Source: Mastigamoeba balamuthi (lineage: Eukaryota; Evosea; Mastigamoebida; Mastigamoebidae). From it: a stretch of DNA of 64,000 nt. A program made the position numbers and the translations under genes. The stretch spans positions 62,001 through 126,000 of the forward strand of contig CACRSC010000019.1 of the NCBI GenBank assembly GCA_902651635.1, given 5' to 3'. Shown one piece after another: positions 41,888 through 53,826 of the stretch (positions are counted from its first letter, which is position 1; each line of letters opens with the position of its first letter). The notes beneath the pieces are model-generated. The model saw only the letters and a program-made list of their open reading frames with translations, had not been told where the DNA came from and ran no database searches.

Positions 41888-44705
41888 ATGTTCCTCTCGT
41901 TGCTGTTCGCAATTTCCTTCGTGTGCGTCTTGCCCCTGCGTGTGCTGGCCCAGGACGACGAGTGCACGGGGCCCGGGTCCGAGCACTACGACCTCACAGA
42001 CGACCCCCGCTCTGTCATAAGCGGAAATGTCGTCTGGTACGACCACACGCCCGCGCAGCCCCTCTGTGGCGACACGGGTGCGCGCCCACACCGCCCTTCT
42101 CCACACCTGACACCGCACCGTACCAGGGGCCTACATGCTGCAGCACGCGCAGTTGTTCACGCCACCACAGATACCCTGGCAGTTCACGCGCGTCTGCTTC
42201 GCCCTGGGGCTGGAGGACAGCCCCTACAGGAACAAGACGAGGCCGTTCAGCCTCGAGGTGCACGGCACTGTGTCGGTGTACCCCGTCACGGTCAGCCCCG
42301 TGGCCGCCTCGCTCAAGCCCGGGGACCGCCTGTCCTACGCGGCCTTCTCCAAGACTGTCAAGTACACGCCTCCACGGGAGGAGAAGGGCAACGTCAGCCG
42401 CATACAGTACCAGTGGTTCTCTGTGGACCTCGGGGGCCTCAGTACACCGCTCGGTGCGGGCTGACTACGCCTCCCGACCGACACGGAAAAGTGTGTTCTC
42501 ACCCATTTCTGCGAAACCCTCCCGCGCAGTCGCGTGGGACCAAGGTGCCTTTGTGGGCGTCCAGTTCATGTCGTGCTTCGCCTCTGTGGTGCTCGTGGGC
42601 GTCAGGCAGCCCGGGCAAGGCCGGCTCAACGTGATTGTTAACGGCGGCTGGAGGCCAGTAGATGGCGTCGACGCAGTGGCAATCCGAACTGTGGGCCGCA
42701 ACTATTGTACGACACTCCGCGGGCTGCCCACCCCCACCATGGCCACGGTGCGCAGTACGCTGACGTCACGCTCAGCTGGCGTGCCACCGGCGTGGTCGTG
42801 CGACCCCAAGCTGTACAACGACGGGTCCTGCGACTGCGAGTGCGGCACTGGCGACATCGACTGCAGCAGGGACTTCAGCGTAGCCTACGGCTGCGCGCAG
42901 GGCGAGATCTGCGACCAGTCGGGCAAGTGCATCGGTACGCCAGAGCGTTGCGCAACCTGGAGTCACATGGGGTCTTGTTGTCGGCAGGGCTGGACTGGGA
43001 TGGGAAGGGCAGGTGCACGGCAGCCAACTACTGGCACTACGACGGCTGCCAGTGCGAGTGCGGGGCTGTGCCCGACCCCGACTGCTACGATCCTTATGCA
43101 ACACTCCACGTGTGCAACGGTAGCTACACGATGCCGTACTGCTTCTTCGATGCTGACTATGGGTCCACATCCTGCAACGGCACGCCAACCACAGCGCCAC
43201 CCAGAGCTGACGCAACGGGCTATCAGAAAAGTGGTATTGCGATCCCTCTAGATACAACGACGGAACTATATGCGACTGTGAGTGTGGCTCTCCAGACCCC
43301 GACTGCACAGACCTGCACCTCAACACGACCTGCGCCGACAACTATGTTTGCGTCAATGACAAATGCGCTGGTACACTGGACTCCCTCGTTGAGATTCCCC
43401 GTCGTGCTCCACTGAGGTTCTTTGCTCGCCAGCCCCGCGAGAATGGGTGTGCTCTGCCGCATGGTACAACAGTAACGATGGATGCGATTGCCTGTGTGGC
43501 GCGTATGACCCCGACTGTGACAGGCCGAGTGACGCCTACCACTGCAACACTGAGGAGGTTTGCGACTACCATGGGCATTGCGTCGCCCCAGGTGCTCCGC
43601 TCCGTTATGCGATACAGTTCTCAACTGACCAGTCTTCCCAAGGGTGCGGTAACCACCGTGCAGAAGGTTGGGGCTCTCCCAAGGAGGACTGCGACAGCGG
43701 GATGGGATGCACTCTGTGCAAGTGTGATGCTGGGTTCTACCCCAAGAACCCCTTGAGACAGGACTGCGAGACTCGTTCGCTATTCTGCAGTTCATGTTCG
43801 CCTGGTTTGACTGCTATTGGGGCGTGCAGACTGCGGAGATGGCACTGTTGCAGGATCAGAGGAGTGCGATGGTGGAGAGTTCTGTCGCAACTGCACGTGC
43901 GTCCCTGGCCATACTCCATACCCGATTGGTGGCCGCAACCGATTCTGTAGAGGCACGACGAAGGCCATCCACTGTGTGTTTCTAACAACCAATACAGGAT
44001 GCGGGAATGGAGTTGTGGATATCGATCACAACGAGAGCTGCGACGGAGGAAACGGATGTGAGAGAGACACGTGCCAGTGCAGCGATGGATACAGTGCGTT
44101 CGACCCGCCACAGACGTTCTGTCGTGCAAACCCCGTCGCGTCCAACCGCAAGAAGGTCATCATCGGCAGCACTCTTGGGAGCATTGCCGGTGTTGCCTTG
44201 ATTGTGTCTGTTGCCTGTGCGCTTCTCTATGCGTAAGTTCCCCCGGCAAGAAGTGCAGAACATCCCCTGATGCAGCACCCGCAGGAAAAAGGTGAAGAAC
44301 GGGCCAAGGAAGCTTAACATGCCCCTCGAGATGGGCACTCCTCCGGCTTTCTCTGTTGTAGAACCTGTCCCGTCGTTTGGCGCGATGCTTGAGGAGATCA
44401 GTGCGTCCTACACGGCATCGAGCAGCGATTCTGGAAACGTCGTGGCCCCTCCCCAATTCTTGGAAGCCGACCTTCACTCGGTGCCGCCTCCTGTGGCGTC
44501 GGATGGCGGGATTCAGCCCGTCTCGTTGGGCGAATCGTCCTCAGCGATGCACAAACAGTCCGACTCTGGATCGGTAGACCTCGGTCAGGTCCTGCAGCCA
44601 GCGACCACTGATCTGCAGAGCACTCGCTCGGCTCTCTCGGACAAGTCCAGCGTCACAGCCAGTGTCTCTGAAAGCGGGGTGTTGAGAAACAACAATGGGA
44701 ATTAG
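41888..44705 (+). CDS. Cysteine-rich receptor-like type I membrane protein (family member E)
   Basis: Complete family member, closest to D. The ATG at 41888 gives a signal peptide (FLSLLFAISFVCVLPLRVLAQ) and DDECTGPGSEHYDL. The following exons carry YMLQHAQLFTPPQIPWQF, VAWDQGAFVGVQFMSCFA, CDCECGTGDIDC, CQCECGAVPDPDC, CDCECGSPDPDC, CDCLCGAYDPDC and the EDCDSG, EECDGG and ESCDGG repeats. The membrane span (about 44155-44235) reads IIGSTLGSIAGVALIVSVAC. An intron then leads to the tail KKVKNGPRKLNMPLEM, with the distal motif SGSVDLGQVLQP. It forms a divergent pair with DPBB copy 2. A decayed copy of its last repeat and span lies downstream at 44836-45012. Confidence 0.85.
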
Positions 44706-44835
44706 CTCTCTCCCACTAGGCGCGTGCAATGGGAATCTCTCCCCATGTACTCGTGTGTATCGAAGAGGAAATGACTGGAAGCCGGGCTCTGATATCTAAT
44801 CATGTACGTACGCTGCCTCAGAGCCACTGGAATGA

Positions 44836-45012
44836 GGAGGAAACGGATGTGAGAGAGACACGTGCCAGTGCAGCGATGGATACAGTGCGTTCGACCCGCC
44901 ACAGACGTTCTGTCGTGCAAACACCTGTCGCGTCCAACCTCAAGGAGGTCATCCTCGGCAGCACTCTTGGGAGCAATGCCGGTGATGCCTTGATTGTGTC
45001 TGTTGCCTGTGC
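44836..45012 (+). pseudogene. Decayed fragment of a receptor-family exon (last repeat plus membrane span)
   Basis: About 177 bp are some 95% identical to 44045-44220 of gene E (last CGNG-type repeat and the start of the membrane span), with a one-base insertion and several substitutions, including changes inside the glycine zipper (GSTLGSNAGDAL for GSTLGSIAGVAL). It sits in the spacer between tandem genes E and F, with no other exons around it. It is best read as debris of an unequal crossover or a failed tandem copy. Confidence 0.75.
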
Positions 45013-45208
45013 AATATTTGGCAGACTGACCGTCTCCTTGTCAAGAAGGCCGATGGCGCCCGATTGCGTGAGAAGTGCCTGGCACAGGAAAATCAAGTCC
45101 CTTGGATTTGGCGGGTGTGGGCCAGAAACTAGCTTCTACGTGTCAATCCCGCTTAGTCACAAGCAAGAGAAACGCACTGCTAACAAGCAAAAACAAGCAA
45201 CAGTGCCA

Positions 45209-47986
45209 ATGCCCACAATAGTACTTTCTGTAATGTTGTCTCTCTTTGCATCGCCCCTTGTCCTAGCCCAGGGGGAGGGAGACTGGTGCACTGGCCCCGG
45301 GTCCGAGCACTACGACCTCGTTGACGACCCGCACACCGTCATCGATGGCATCGCACTGTCCTTCAGCCGCACTGCCCCACAGCCCCTCTGTGAGAATTCA
45401 GGTCCTCATCGCCCACCCACACCATCACGTTATTTCGCTCCCGCCCTGACTTATGGCTCCGCTCCCAAAGGGGCCTACGGGCTGCAGCACGCGCAGCTGT
45501 TCACACCACCGCAGATACCCTGGCAGTTCACGCGCGTCTGCTTCGCCCTTGTACTGATAGAATCCCCGTTCAGCAACAAGTCGAGGCCGTTCAGCCTCGA
45601 GGTGCACGGCACTGTGTCGGTATACCCCGTCACGGTCAGCCCCGTGGCCTCCTCCCTGCGGCCAGGAGAGCGCCTGTCGTACGCGGGGTTTTCCAAGACA
45701 GTCAAGTACACGCCCTGGAGCATGGAGGGGAAGGTCCGCATCCCGCTCCAGTGGTTCTCTGTGGACCTCGATAGCCTCGCCACACCGCTCGGTACACCCC
45801 CTGTTAAGCGGAACGACCTGATGCGCTCGCTGTTCTCACACATTTCTGGGAAACCCCGGTGCGGCAGTCGCATGGGACGAAGGGGTGTTTGTAGGGGTCC
45901 AGTATACGTCGTGCTACGCCATTGTGCGGCTCGTGGGAGACAAGCGAACCAACGGGAAGGGCAGGGTCAACGCGATGCTCAACGGGGCGTGGGGTCCAGT
46001 CGGGGGCATCACCGCCGTTGCCATTCGCACGGTGGGGCGCAACCACAGTACGGAATCGGTCCCCACACCCTCAGTAGTCAGGTACGACTCACCTCGCTCT
46101 CAGCTGGAGTGCCTCCTGCTTGGTCGTGTGACTCCAAGCTGTACAACGACGGCGTGTGCGACTGCGAGTGTGGCTCAGGCGACATTGACTGCAGCAGGAA
46201 CTTCAGCGTGGCCCGTGGCTGCCGCGCAGGCATGACCTGCGACCAGGTAGGGCGATGTGTCGGTTCGTACCCAATTCCCCCATTTCCTCGATCTTAACGA
46301 GGTCCGCCAGAGTTGGACTGGGGTGAGGGCCCCTGCACGGCCGCCAACTACTGGCACTATGACGGCTGCCAGTGCCAGTGCGGCTCTGTGCCCGACCCCG
46401 ACTGCTTCGACCCCTACGCGCCGCTCAGCGTATGCAACAGCAGTCTCACTCAACCAGTGTGTCTCTACGATGCGCACGGCCGCTTCACGTACTGCCATGG
46501 TTTGTCGACCCCCGCCCAGGCTTCCAGCAGACTGACATTTGGGCATCGGGACATCGGGACATCAGAGAAATGGCTGTGCGATCCGAAGCGGTATAATGAC
46601 GGGGCCATCTGCGATTGCGAATGCGGGTCACCTGACCCTGACTGCACGGACCTCACACACAACACGACATGCAGGGACAACTTCCTCTGTTTTAACGACA
46701 AATGCAGTGGTGACTCTCCCACATACGCTCTCTCTCTCCTGAACAGTGTGAACTCTCCGATCGGGTACCGCAGTACCGAGGAACTGGGAGTGTGCCTCAG
46801 GGTGGTACAATGGGAAAAACGGCTGCGATTGCGACTGTGGCGTATACGACCCCGATTGCGACGAATACAGCGATGCACGCCACTGCGATGCTCCGGATGT
46901 CTGTGACTACAATGGCCACTGCGTCGCCCCTGGTGCCCTCTTCTACACCGATGGCACTGCTCAGCTGACTCCTCTTTCAGGGTGCGGAAACCATAGAGCA
47001 GAGGGATGGAGGAACCCAAAGGAGGAGTGCGATGGTGGAACTGGCTGTGAGGAATGCGAATGCCGACCAGGCTATTACGCGATGCGTCCCCTGAGGACTG
47101 ACTGTGAGACGCGTGAGCAATTGATTACCCTTTGTCCGCACCTTGATGATGATGAGCAGACTGTGGAGACGGCATTGTTGCTGGATTTGAGGAGTGCGAT
47201 CATGGCATGTTCTGTAGTAACTGCACCTGTAAGCCTGGCCACAGTCCATATCCCCCAGGTGCTCGCAATGCGTTCTGCACAGGTGCGGCAAGGTTGCGTT
47301 CTCCGGCACGTGCTCACGGTTAGCGCAGGTTGTGGCAATGGGGTGGTCGATCCGGAACGCAACGAGGAGTGCGATGGAGGTAACGGCTGCGAGCTGATGA
47401 CGTGCGTGTGCAGTGAGGGCTACACTGCCATGAGCCCTCGGCAGAAGCACTGCTACGCTGAGTCCAACAAGAAGAAGGTGATCATCGGCAGCACTATCGG
47501 GAGTATTGCTGGTGTAGTTCTCATTGCGGCCGTTATCGTAGCTCTCCTTTACGCGTGCGCCCCGGGACAATCCTACCGACTTAACACGGACTCGACAGGA
47601 GGAAGGTGCGAAACGGACCCAGGAAGCTCAACATTCCCCTGGAGATGAACTTGCCCCCAGAATTCTCGGTTGTTCAATCGATCCCGTCGATAGACGTTTC
47701 AATTGAGGGCATCGCAGCGAAAATCACGAGGTCCAGCAGCAGCGACACAGGAAGGACGCTCATAGTCGAGTCTCTGGACACGTCCCCTCGGCTGTTGACT
47801 CCCCCATCAAGCCCCGATCCTGATCTAATCGGCGTTACTCCGCCTCCGTATCGATACACTGAGGAGCATGCCGCATCTGGCTCCGCGGGCCTGGCCCAGG
47901 TCCTGCCGCCAGCGCCCACCGATCTGCAGAACGCCTGTGCACTCTCCGGCACTGCATCTCCCTCGTTGGGCACATCCTCTCAGTGA
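45209..47986 (+). CDS. Cysteine-rich receptor-like type I membrane protein (family member F)
   Basis: Complete family member in tandem with E. The ATG at 45209 gives a signal peptide (TIVLSVMLSLFASPLVLAQ) and WCTGPGSEHYDLVDD. Next come GLQHAQLFTPPQIPWQF, VEWDEGVFVGVQYTSC-like exon 3, and CDCECGSGDIDC, CQCQCGSVPDPDC, CDCECGSPDPDC and CDCDCGVYDPDC repeats. Three repeats of EECDGG, EECDHG and EECDGG type follow. The span (about 47475-47555) reads IIGSTIGSIAGVVLIAAVIV. The tail begins RRKVRNGPRKLNIPLEM, with the distal motif SGSAGLAQVLPP. No Myb-type element or DPBB partner is seen upstream. An open frame that runs in from 44729 is the relic and spacer, not part of this gene. Confidence 0.83.
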
Positions 47987-48139
47987 TAAATAAGCTTGTG
48001 GGTTTTGTCTAAACAACCATGCCATTCTTGATTGACAACTCTGGTGCTCAGATTGTTACCGGATGGTGGGGTTGGCACTGGCAGTTTCCAGGAATCACAA
48101 TGGTTGTATGGCGATTGTTATTATGTGTGTAGGCTACAT

Positions 48140-51100
48140 CTACAGGCGGACCGTGTTGCGGAGCGTGCTTCCCTTGTGCGCCGCAAACTCTGCGCTGAGC
48201 TTGCCCGCAGGCGCGGTCTGCGCCAGCAGCGCCTTGTCCCCCATGGGCTTGGACGGGTCGCTGCTGGCCCTCTCCCTCCCGCGGACCTTGGGCTGCAGCG
48301 AGCTCATCGACGAGCCCCTCTCCAGCACCGGCGACCCCGACTGCAGCCTCGCGTTGCTCACGTTGGCGCTCCTCCCCGCGACGGGCGAGGGGATCCCCGG
48401 CGACGAGGCCCCCTCGATCTCCCTGGGGCCGCTCAGGAAGACGCCAGGCAGGTTCTCCGCGGCCCGCAGCATGACCAGCGAGCTGTCGTCGTCCTCCTCG
48501 AGCGCAGCCTGCACGGCGGCAGCGATGGTGCTCTGCTCCGAGCGCGCGTACGCGTGGGTTGTGCGCTCCGGCATGTCGAGGCCCACGTTGAGCCTCAGGT
48601 CCGCGCCTCGCCCCTTGGCCTTGTCGGCCTTCTCGAGGTCGCTGGTTTCCACAGGGCGTGAGTACTGGCTGCTGTCGGTGCGGCGTGCGAGCGAAGGGTA
48701 CATTTTGACGTCCTCGGTCGAGAGGGGCCGCAGGTACCACGTTTCCTTCTCCTCGTCCCACACGGACCTGCGCTCGAGCTTCTGCACCTCCTCCCGCGGC
48801 ACAAACGACTTGAGGATGATCGACTGCAGCTTCAGGTGGTTCTGCATCTCCCTGATCGTCTCGAGCAGGTTCTCCCTCTCTCTTTGGAACTGCCAGCGCA
48901 GACAGTGAGAAACAGGTCGAATGGGAGAAAGCAATTGAATTTAAACGCGGCGAGTGGCCACCATCTCTTGGAGGTCGGCGATCTCCTGCTTGCCGCCGCG
49001 GTAGCGCGGGTAGGCCTCCTTGAGCTTGCGGTTGAGGTCGTCGCGCTGGCGGGCGAGGTCGGTGACCTTGCCGCTCTTCTCCGCGTTGTGCGACCGCTTC
49101 TCCTCGAGCTCGCGCTGCAGCCGCTGCTGCTCGACGCGCTTGGCCTCGAGCTCGAACTGCTTCTGCTGCAGCAGGGCCCGCTGGCGCGTGTTCTCGTCGA
49201 GCAGGATGCGCGTGCCGCCGCCGATGAGCTTCTCCTCCATCATCGCGAGCTTCTTCTCCAGCGCTGCCCGCTCCTTCTGCTCCTTCTTGGTCCGCTCGGC
49301 GATCTCGTGCAGCTGCCCCTGGATCCGCGCGATCTCCGCCTGCGTGTAGCCCTTCTCCTGCAGCGTCTTCTCGACCTCGGCCTCGGACTCCTTCTTGAGG
49401 CGCTCCAGCAGCTCGGGGCTCACTCCCTCGATCTGCGCTGCCGCTGCCGGCGCTGCCCCGGCGGCTCCAGCGGCGCCCGCGGCCCCGCCGGCAGCGGGGA
49501 ACACGGGCATGGGCTGCCCGGCCCGCCGCGCGGCGATCATGGCGCGCAGCTTGGTGATCTCCTCCTGGTATTCTCGCAGCAGAGCATCCTAATGCGGCCC
49601 AAGGCAATTGAATTCCCGTGCACGCAGGGAAAATGCAGGGAAATGTGCACCTTGGGGTCTTCGTTGATCTTCGGCGTGTTCTTGATCTTCTTGGCCCGGT
49701 CGGCGTATCGCAGGGTGCTGGTCGTCTCGTCAAAGTTGGAGGACGCGGGACTGATGGCGGCCATCATGATGGTCTTGCACGAGCCACCGAGCGAGCTCTG
49801 GAGCAGGCGCGTCAGCTTGGAGTCGCGGTACGGCACGTGGGTGCCGTCGACCAGCGCGGATATGACGTTGCCCAGTGCCACAAGGCTCAGGTTAATCTTG
49901 GCTCCCTCCTTGAGCCTCAAGCCTTCGGCTCCTGTCTTGGCCTGCCTCTCAGAGCCCGCAAGATCCACGAGATTCAGCCTCCCCTGTGCTGATGTCATTT
50001 CCGGCATTTCTCGGGGAAGCGGAATGGAATCAGTGAGATCAGCGCTGCACGCACCTTGTGGATCTTTGGTTGACCGTCGACTCCGGGCTTCTGGCACTCG
50101 ATGATGATGGTGAAGATGGCGTGGCTCCGCGAACTGACGGCGTTCATGGCGGTGCCGGCGACCGACCTGTTCTTGTGCCCGACGTGGAGGATGTGGTCCA
50201 TCTCCTCGGCGCTGTTGACGAGGAACTCGTTGAGCCCGTCGACGTACACCTCCTCGTCGCCCTGCTGCGACACACGCATCCGCAGGTCGAGCTTCTTTGT
50301 CGGGTCGTCGGACAGCAAGTCTCGCACCTCCTCGTTGTAGATCTCTCTGTGGCGGCGACGCATGAGGAATCAACTGAATGGGTGTTTGCGCAGTGGACTC
50401 ACAGGTAGCAGACCCGGACGAGGTACGTCTGGAGAGTGTGGTGAGTCGCGGAAGAGGCGAGGGGGATAATCAGGTGCTCACAGCGCCCTCCTGTCCCTGC
50501 AGCAGTCCGATCTTGTTGAAGACGTGGTCGAATGAGTTGGGGATCACTCCCTTCAGTTCCGGCGTCGGCTGGCCCTCCATCGTCCACTGCAGACTCGCAT
50601 GTGAATCGGCGCGTCCCGCTCAGCTGAGTGTGAAGGCCATCGTACAGTTTTCCCGGATCCGGTCTGGCCGTAGGCAAAGATGGTCCCTGTGTGGGCGTGA
50701 ATCGAGCTGCCACCAAAGCGAAGGGCTGCATCATACCATTGAAGCCCTCAATGACGCTTTCCACCAGAGGTGCAACGGATTCACTGTACACCTCCTGCTG
50801 CTGCGAGCTGTGCACGCCAAACAACCCAAAGGTGCACACACGAGACGGACGTACGTGCAGTGAGAAAAGAGCATAGGGAACGGGAACGGAGGGCTGGAGC
50901 GTGTGCGCGCACTTCCAGTCGTAGACGCTGTCGAAGAAGAACGACTTGGCCTCGCGGCGGTCCATCTCGCTGGCGCTGGGGTCCACTGCGGGTGTCACAG
51001 TGATTCCGCCCCTCGCCTTGTCCATCGACACGATCCTGAACGCAGCAAGCACGCGATAACAGCAGTGAGGTATATGGAGACACGGCTCCCGGTGCAGTCA

Positions 51101-51314
51101 GGCCACGGCAGTGGGCGCACATCGTGTCGTTCAGGGCCTTTTCTCGCGAGTTGAAGGGGCGGCATCTGCAGTGCAGCAAATCAGAGAGGAGCCAGCCCGA
51201 GCCAATGGGCACAAGGGGGCAGTCAGGAGGCTGCTGCGAGCGGAGGCAGGCCTCTGGTAGGGAGAGCGAGGCGCACCGCACGATAACTCTGACTGTCTCG
51301 GCTGACTTGGGCAT
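48140..51314 (-). CDS. Kinesin-2 (KIF3/FLA10-type) heavy chain
   Basis: Plus-end-directed motor for intraflagellar transport. The N-terminus [22 protein letters not shown] is the classic kinesin-2 start, assembled over two exons. The motor continues with [25 protein letters not shown], the P-loop exon [26 protein letters not shown], the switch II motif LVDLAGSER, and [20 protein letters not shown] neck and long coiled coil follow (49550-48800), starting [16 protein letters not shown], with an Ala-rich insert. The tail ([16 protein letters not shown]) is typical of KIF3A/B. About eight short introns are present. The gene is convergent with receptor gene F (154 bp between stops) and divergent from the next gene (86 bp). 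Its presence implies a ciliated or flagellated stage. Confidence 0.93.
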
Positions 51315-51400
51315 TTTCTAATTTTGGCCCAACCATCGCAATCTTCCAAGATTTCGGAAGCACATCGAAAGAATCTTCTGGGGAGATATTTGTTCGGCCC

Positions 51401-53686
51401 ATGGAGGGCGCGCAGCTGCACTGGACGAGAGTGTGCAATGACTCGTGTCCTTGCATGCGCGAGAGCGTGGTCGTTGCGGCCCTCGCGTGCGCTACGCCCG
51501 CCGACGTGGCCCAGGCGATCGTGCCGCTGAGACGGGCGGCCCTGTGGGCGCCGCCGGGGTACACCCCGGAGCGCATCGCCGAGAGGCTGCTCCGCTTCGT
51601 CCAGGGAGAACGCGACTTGTCGCGCTCTGTGCTCGAGCGGCTGTTCTGGTGGCGCCTGTCGAGATTCCCCGATGAATCTTCCAGGTGCGCCCACTGAAAC
51701 CAGGAATTGCCTGCGTCTGAAGACTGGGCGTCTGCCTGCGGCCGCAGGGTCGCTGCGCCCTGTCGCTCCCCGCCAGGCGTGCTCGCGGACAACCGCGTCC
51801 TCGAGGAGTGGAGGTTCTACGGTCCCAGCAGCGCCTCGAGCTCGCCGCTGCTGCGCTGCGACGGCGCCACGCTTGTGCTCGTGCCCAGGATGGCCGACCC
51901 CGGGCCCAGCCGCAGGCAGCTGCTGCTCGACGCCCTCGCGAGGCTCCCGGGCTCTGCGGGCTCCAGCAACGAGATACAGGACATCACCCCGGAGAGCAGG
52001 TACAAGACCCAGGAGCCCGCGACGGAGAGTCGGCAGCTGTGGTCCCTGCACAAGCACACGTTCATGTCGGTTGCCAGAGACATATCCCTCAGGATAACGC
52101 CGTCCAAGACGCGCCGCGGCTCCATCTGGTGGTGCTGCGGCCTGGCGGAGAAGAGGTTTGTCGCCCTGCACGTCGTGTGCGCGTACCCGATGCTGCTGCT
52201 CGCCTTTGTGCGGGACTGCTTTGCCAGCGTTCCGGTCCCCGGGCCCAAGCGGCAGCTTTGCACGCAGGAGGTCGCGCTCGCGGTCGTCAGGAACAAGGGG
52301 CTCGTTGCCAGGGCGCCACAGGGCATGCATGTCCTCAGCGTGATAGACAGCGCACTCGCGTTCCTCGCTGGGACCGGGGACGCGTCACCAGTGATCAAAT
52401 GCGAGGTCGAGGGCTTTCCTGTGTGGCAGTGGGACCTCAGTAAAGGTGCTGTCCGGCCGTTGTCCCACATTTGTGACATCCGTCGCAGAGGTGGATCTGT
52501 TGCGGATGGAGATGGCCTTTTGGCACTCTCTCACAGGAGTGTTGCCAGCACCCGCGATCAGCAGGGCAGACCTGGCGGTCCGCCTGAAGACCCCCACCGC
52601 CTTCTTTATGTACGAGACGTCCCGCGTCGTTGTGCCTCCGCTGGCACCGGAGGTTGTGGGCGACGTGAAATCGCCGCTGCTGCCCTTTGTGCTGGACGCC
52701 ATATGGCACCTGCCAGGCGGCGTCGGCAATGCTGAAGAGATCGCTGGATTGGTCGGCGACGCAGTAGTCGGCGACAAGCTCTCGACTCTGCTGCAGTTCC
52801 TCAAGTCGCCGAACCCGTGGGCGCTGTTCTCTCCAGACGTCGCTCTATGGATGACCCTGTACCCTCCTTCCGTACAGCTTTACTTTGCTGCTACCTCTGG
52901 GGCATTGTCATCGAGTACGCTGACCTCGGCCGCAGGTCCCGAGTGCGGGCCGCGTGACAGTTCTGCCAGACGTCGTGAACTTTCTGGACTCGTCGGAGGA
53001 GGTGTCCCCTGAGCACCTGTCCCGCTTTCTCGCGCGGTGTGACTGCGCCGGCTCTGTGCCGCCGTGGTGCACGCTCGAGGTGTTCTCGGAGCTTGCGCTG
53101 CAGTTCCTCGCCGACTACCAGCTGGGCAAGGACAGCGGGACCGCTGGTATGTCGCTTGCGGCTCTGGACGCGCTGTTCTGGTTCTCACTGAGCCGGAAGC
53201 GCTTTGTCCCCGGCCCTGATAGCGGAAGGTACCTCGCACCAAAGCACGTGGCCGGGCACTCTCACAGGACCTCGCAGGCGTCTGCTGTTCAAGCTGGTGG
53301 CCCCCTTCAGGCAGACGTTCCGGGACAGCACCGAGGCCGAGCGGGAGCAGTTCCGCCTCGAGGAGCGCTTGCGCGTGGCTGAGCCCAGGCTCTCGTTCAC
53401 GTACACGCACTCGCGCGACGGCCCTGGCGTCGCGGTGCCTCCGGCGGGGCTGTTCACTGCCAGCACAAGCGCTCTGGTGGCGTCGGACGCTGCCGCGCGG
53501 ATGCCGTGCGGCGTGGGGACGACTGCGGACGTGCTGGCGCTCGCGAGGGACTCGGGCATGTTCGAGCAGTGCCGGCTGAGCATGGCGAAGCTCGACGCGG
53601 TGCTGAGCAACGTCGCGACGGTGTCGTGGTACGGCGAGGTCGGCCTGTGGGTGGTGCACCCGCTGCCCGCGGTCGCCCTGCGGTGA
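51401..53686 (+). CDS. Large protein of unknown function
   Basis: At least five exons, joined cleanly by GT-AG introns: DESS/RVAAPCRSPPG (about 51684-51748), a second before VDLLRMEMAFWHSL, a third at TLYPPS/VPSAGRVTVLPD, and a fourth at GPDSGR/RLLFKLVAPFR. The product has about 720 residues and is mostly helical with Leu- and Ala-rich segments (VVVAALACATPADVAQAIV, HVVCAYPMLLLAFVRDCFA, LLPFVLDAIWHLPGG). No signal peptide or catalytic motif is evident. I do not recognise a family. The ATG at 51401 (MEGAQLHWTRVCND) is the first in frame. It shares a short divergent promoter with kinesin-2. Confidence 0.6.
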
Positions 53687-53826
53687 CGTAGAGATATTAG
53701 GCTAATGCGGGCGTACGCTTCTAGTTCCGCTTGTCTTGCCGCGAGTGCGGAGATTTTTCGGGAAATATCTATCTGCTGCGCCGCTTTCTCTGTTGGCGTC
53801 TGTGTCTCTTGGTCCCCGCGCGCCTC

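Noticed and set aside
44729-45208. N-terminal extension of receptor gene F in the long open frame
   Set aside because: The stretch contains the decayed E fragment and spacer and would bury the signal peptide. The ATG at 45209 matches the start layout of the paralogues.
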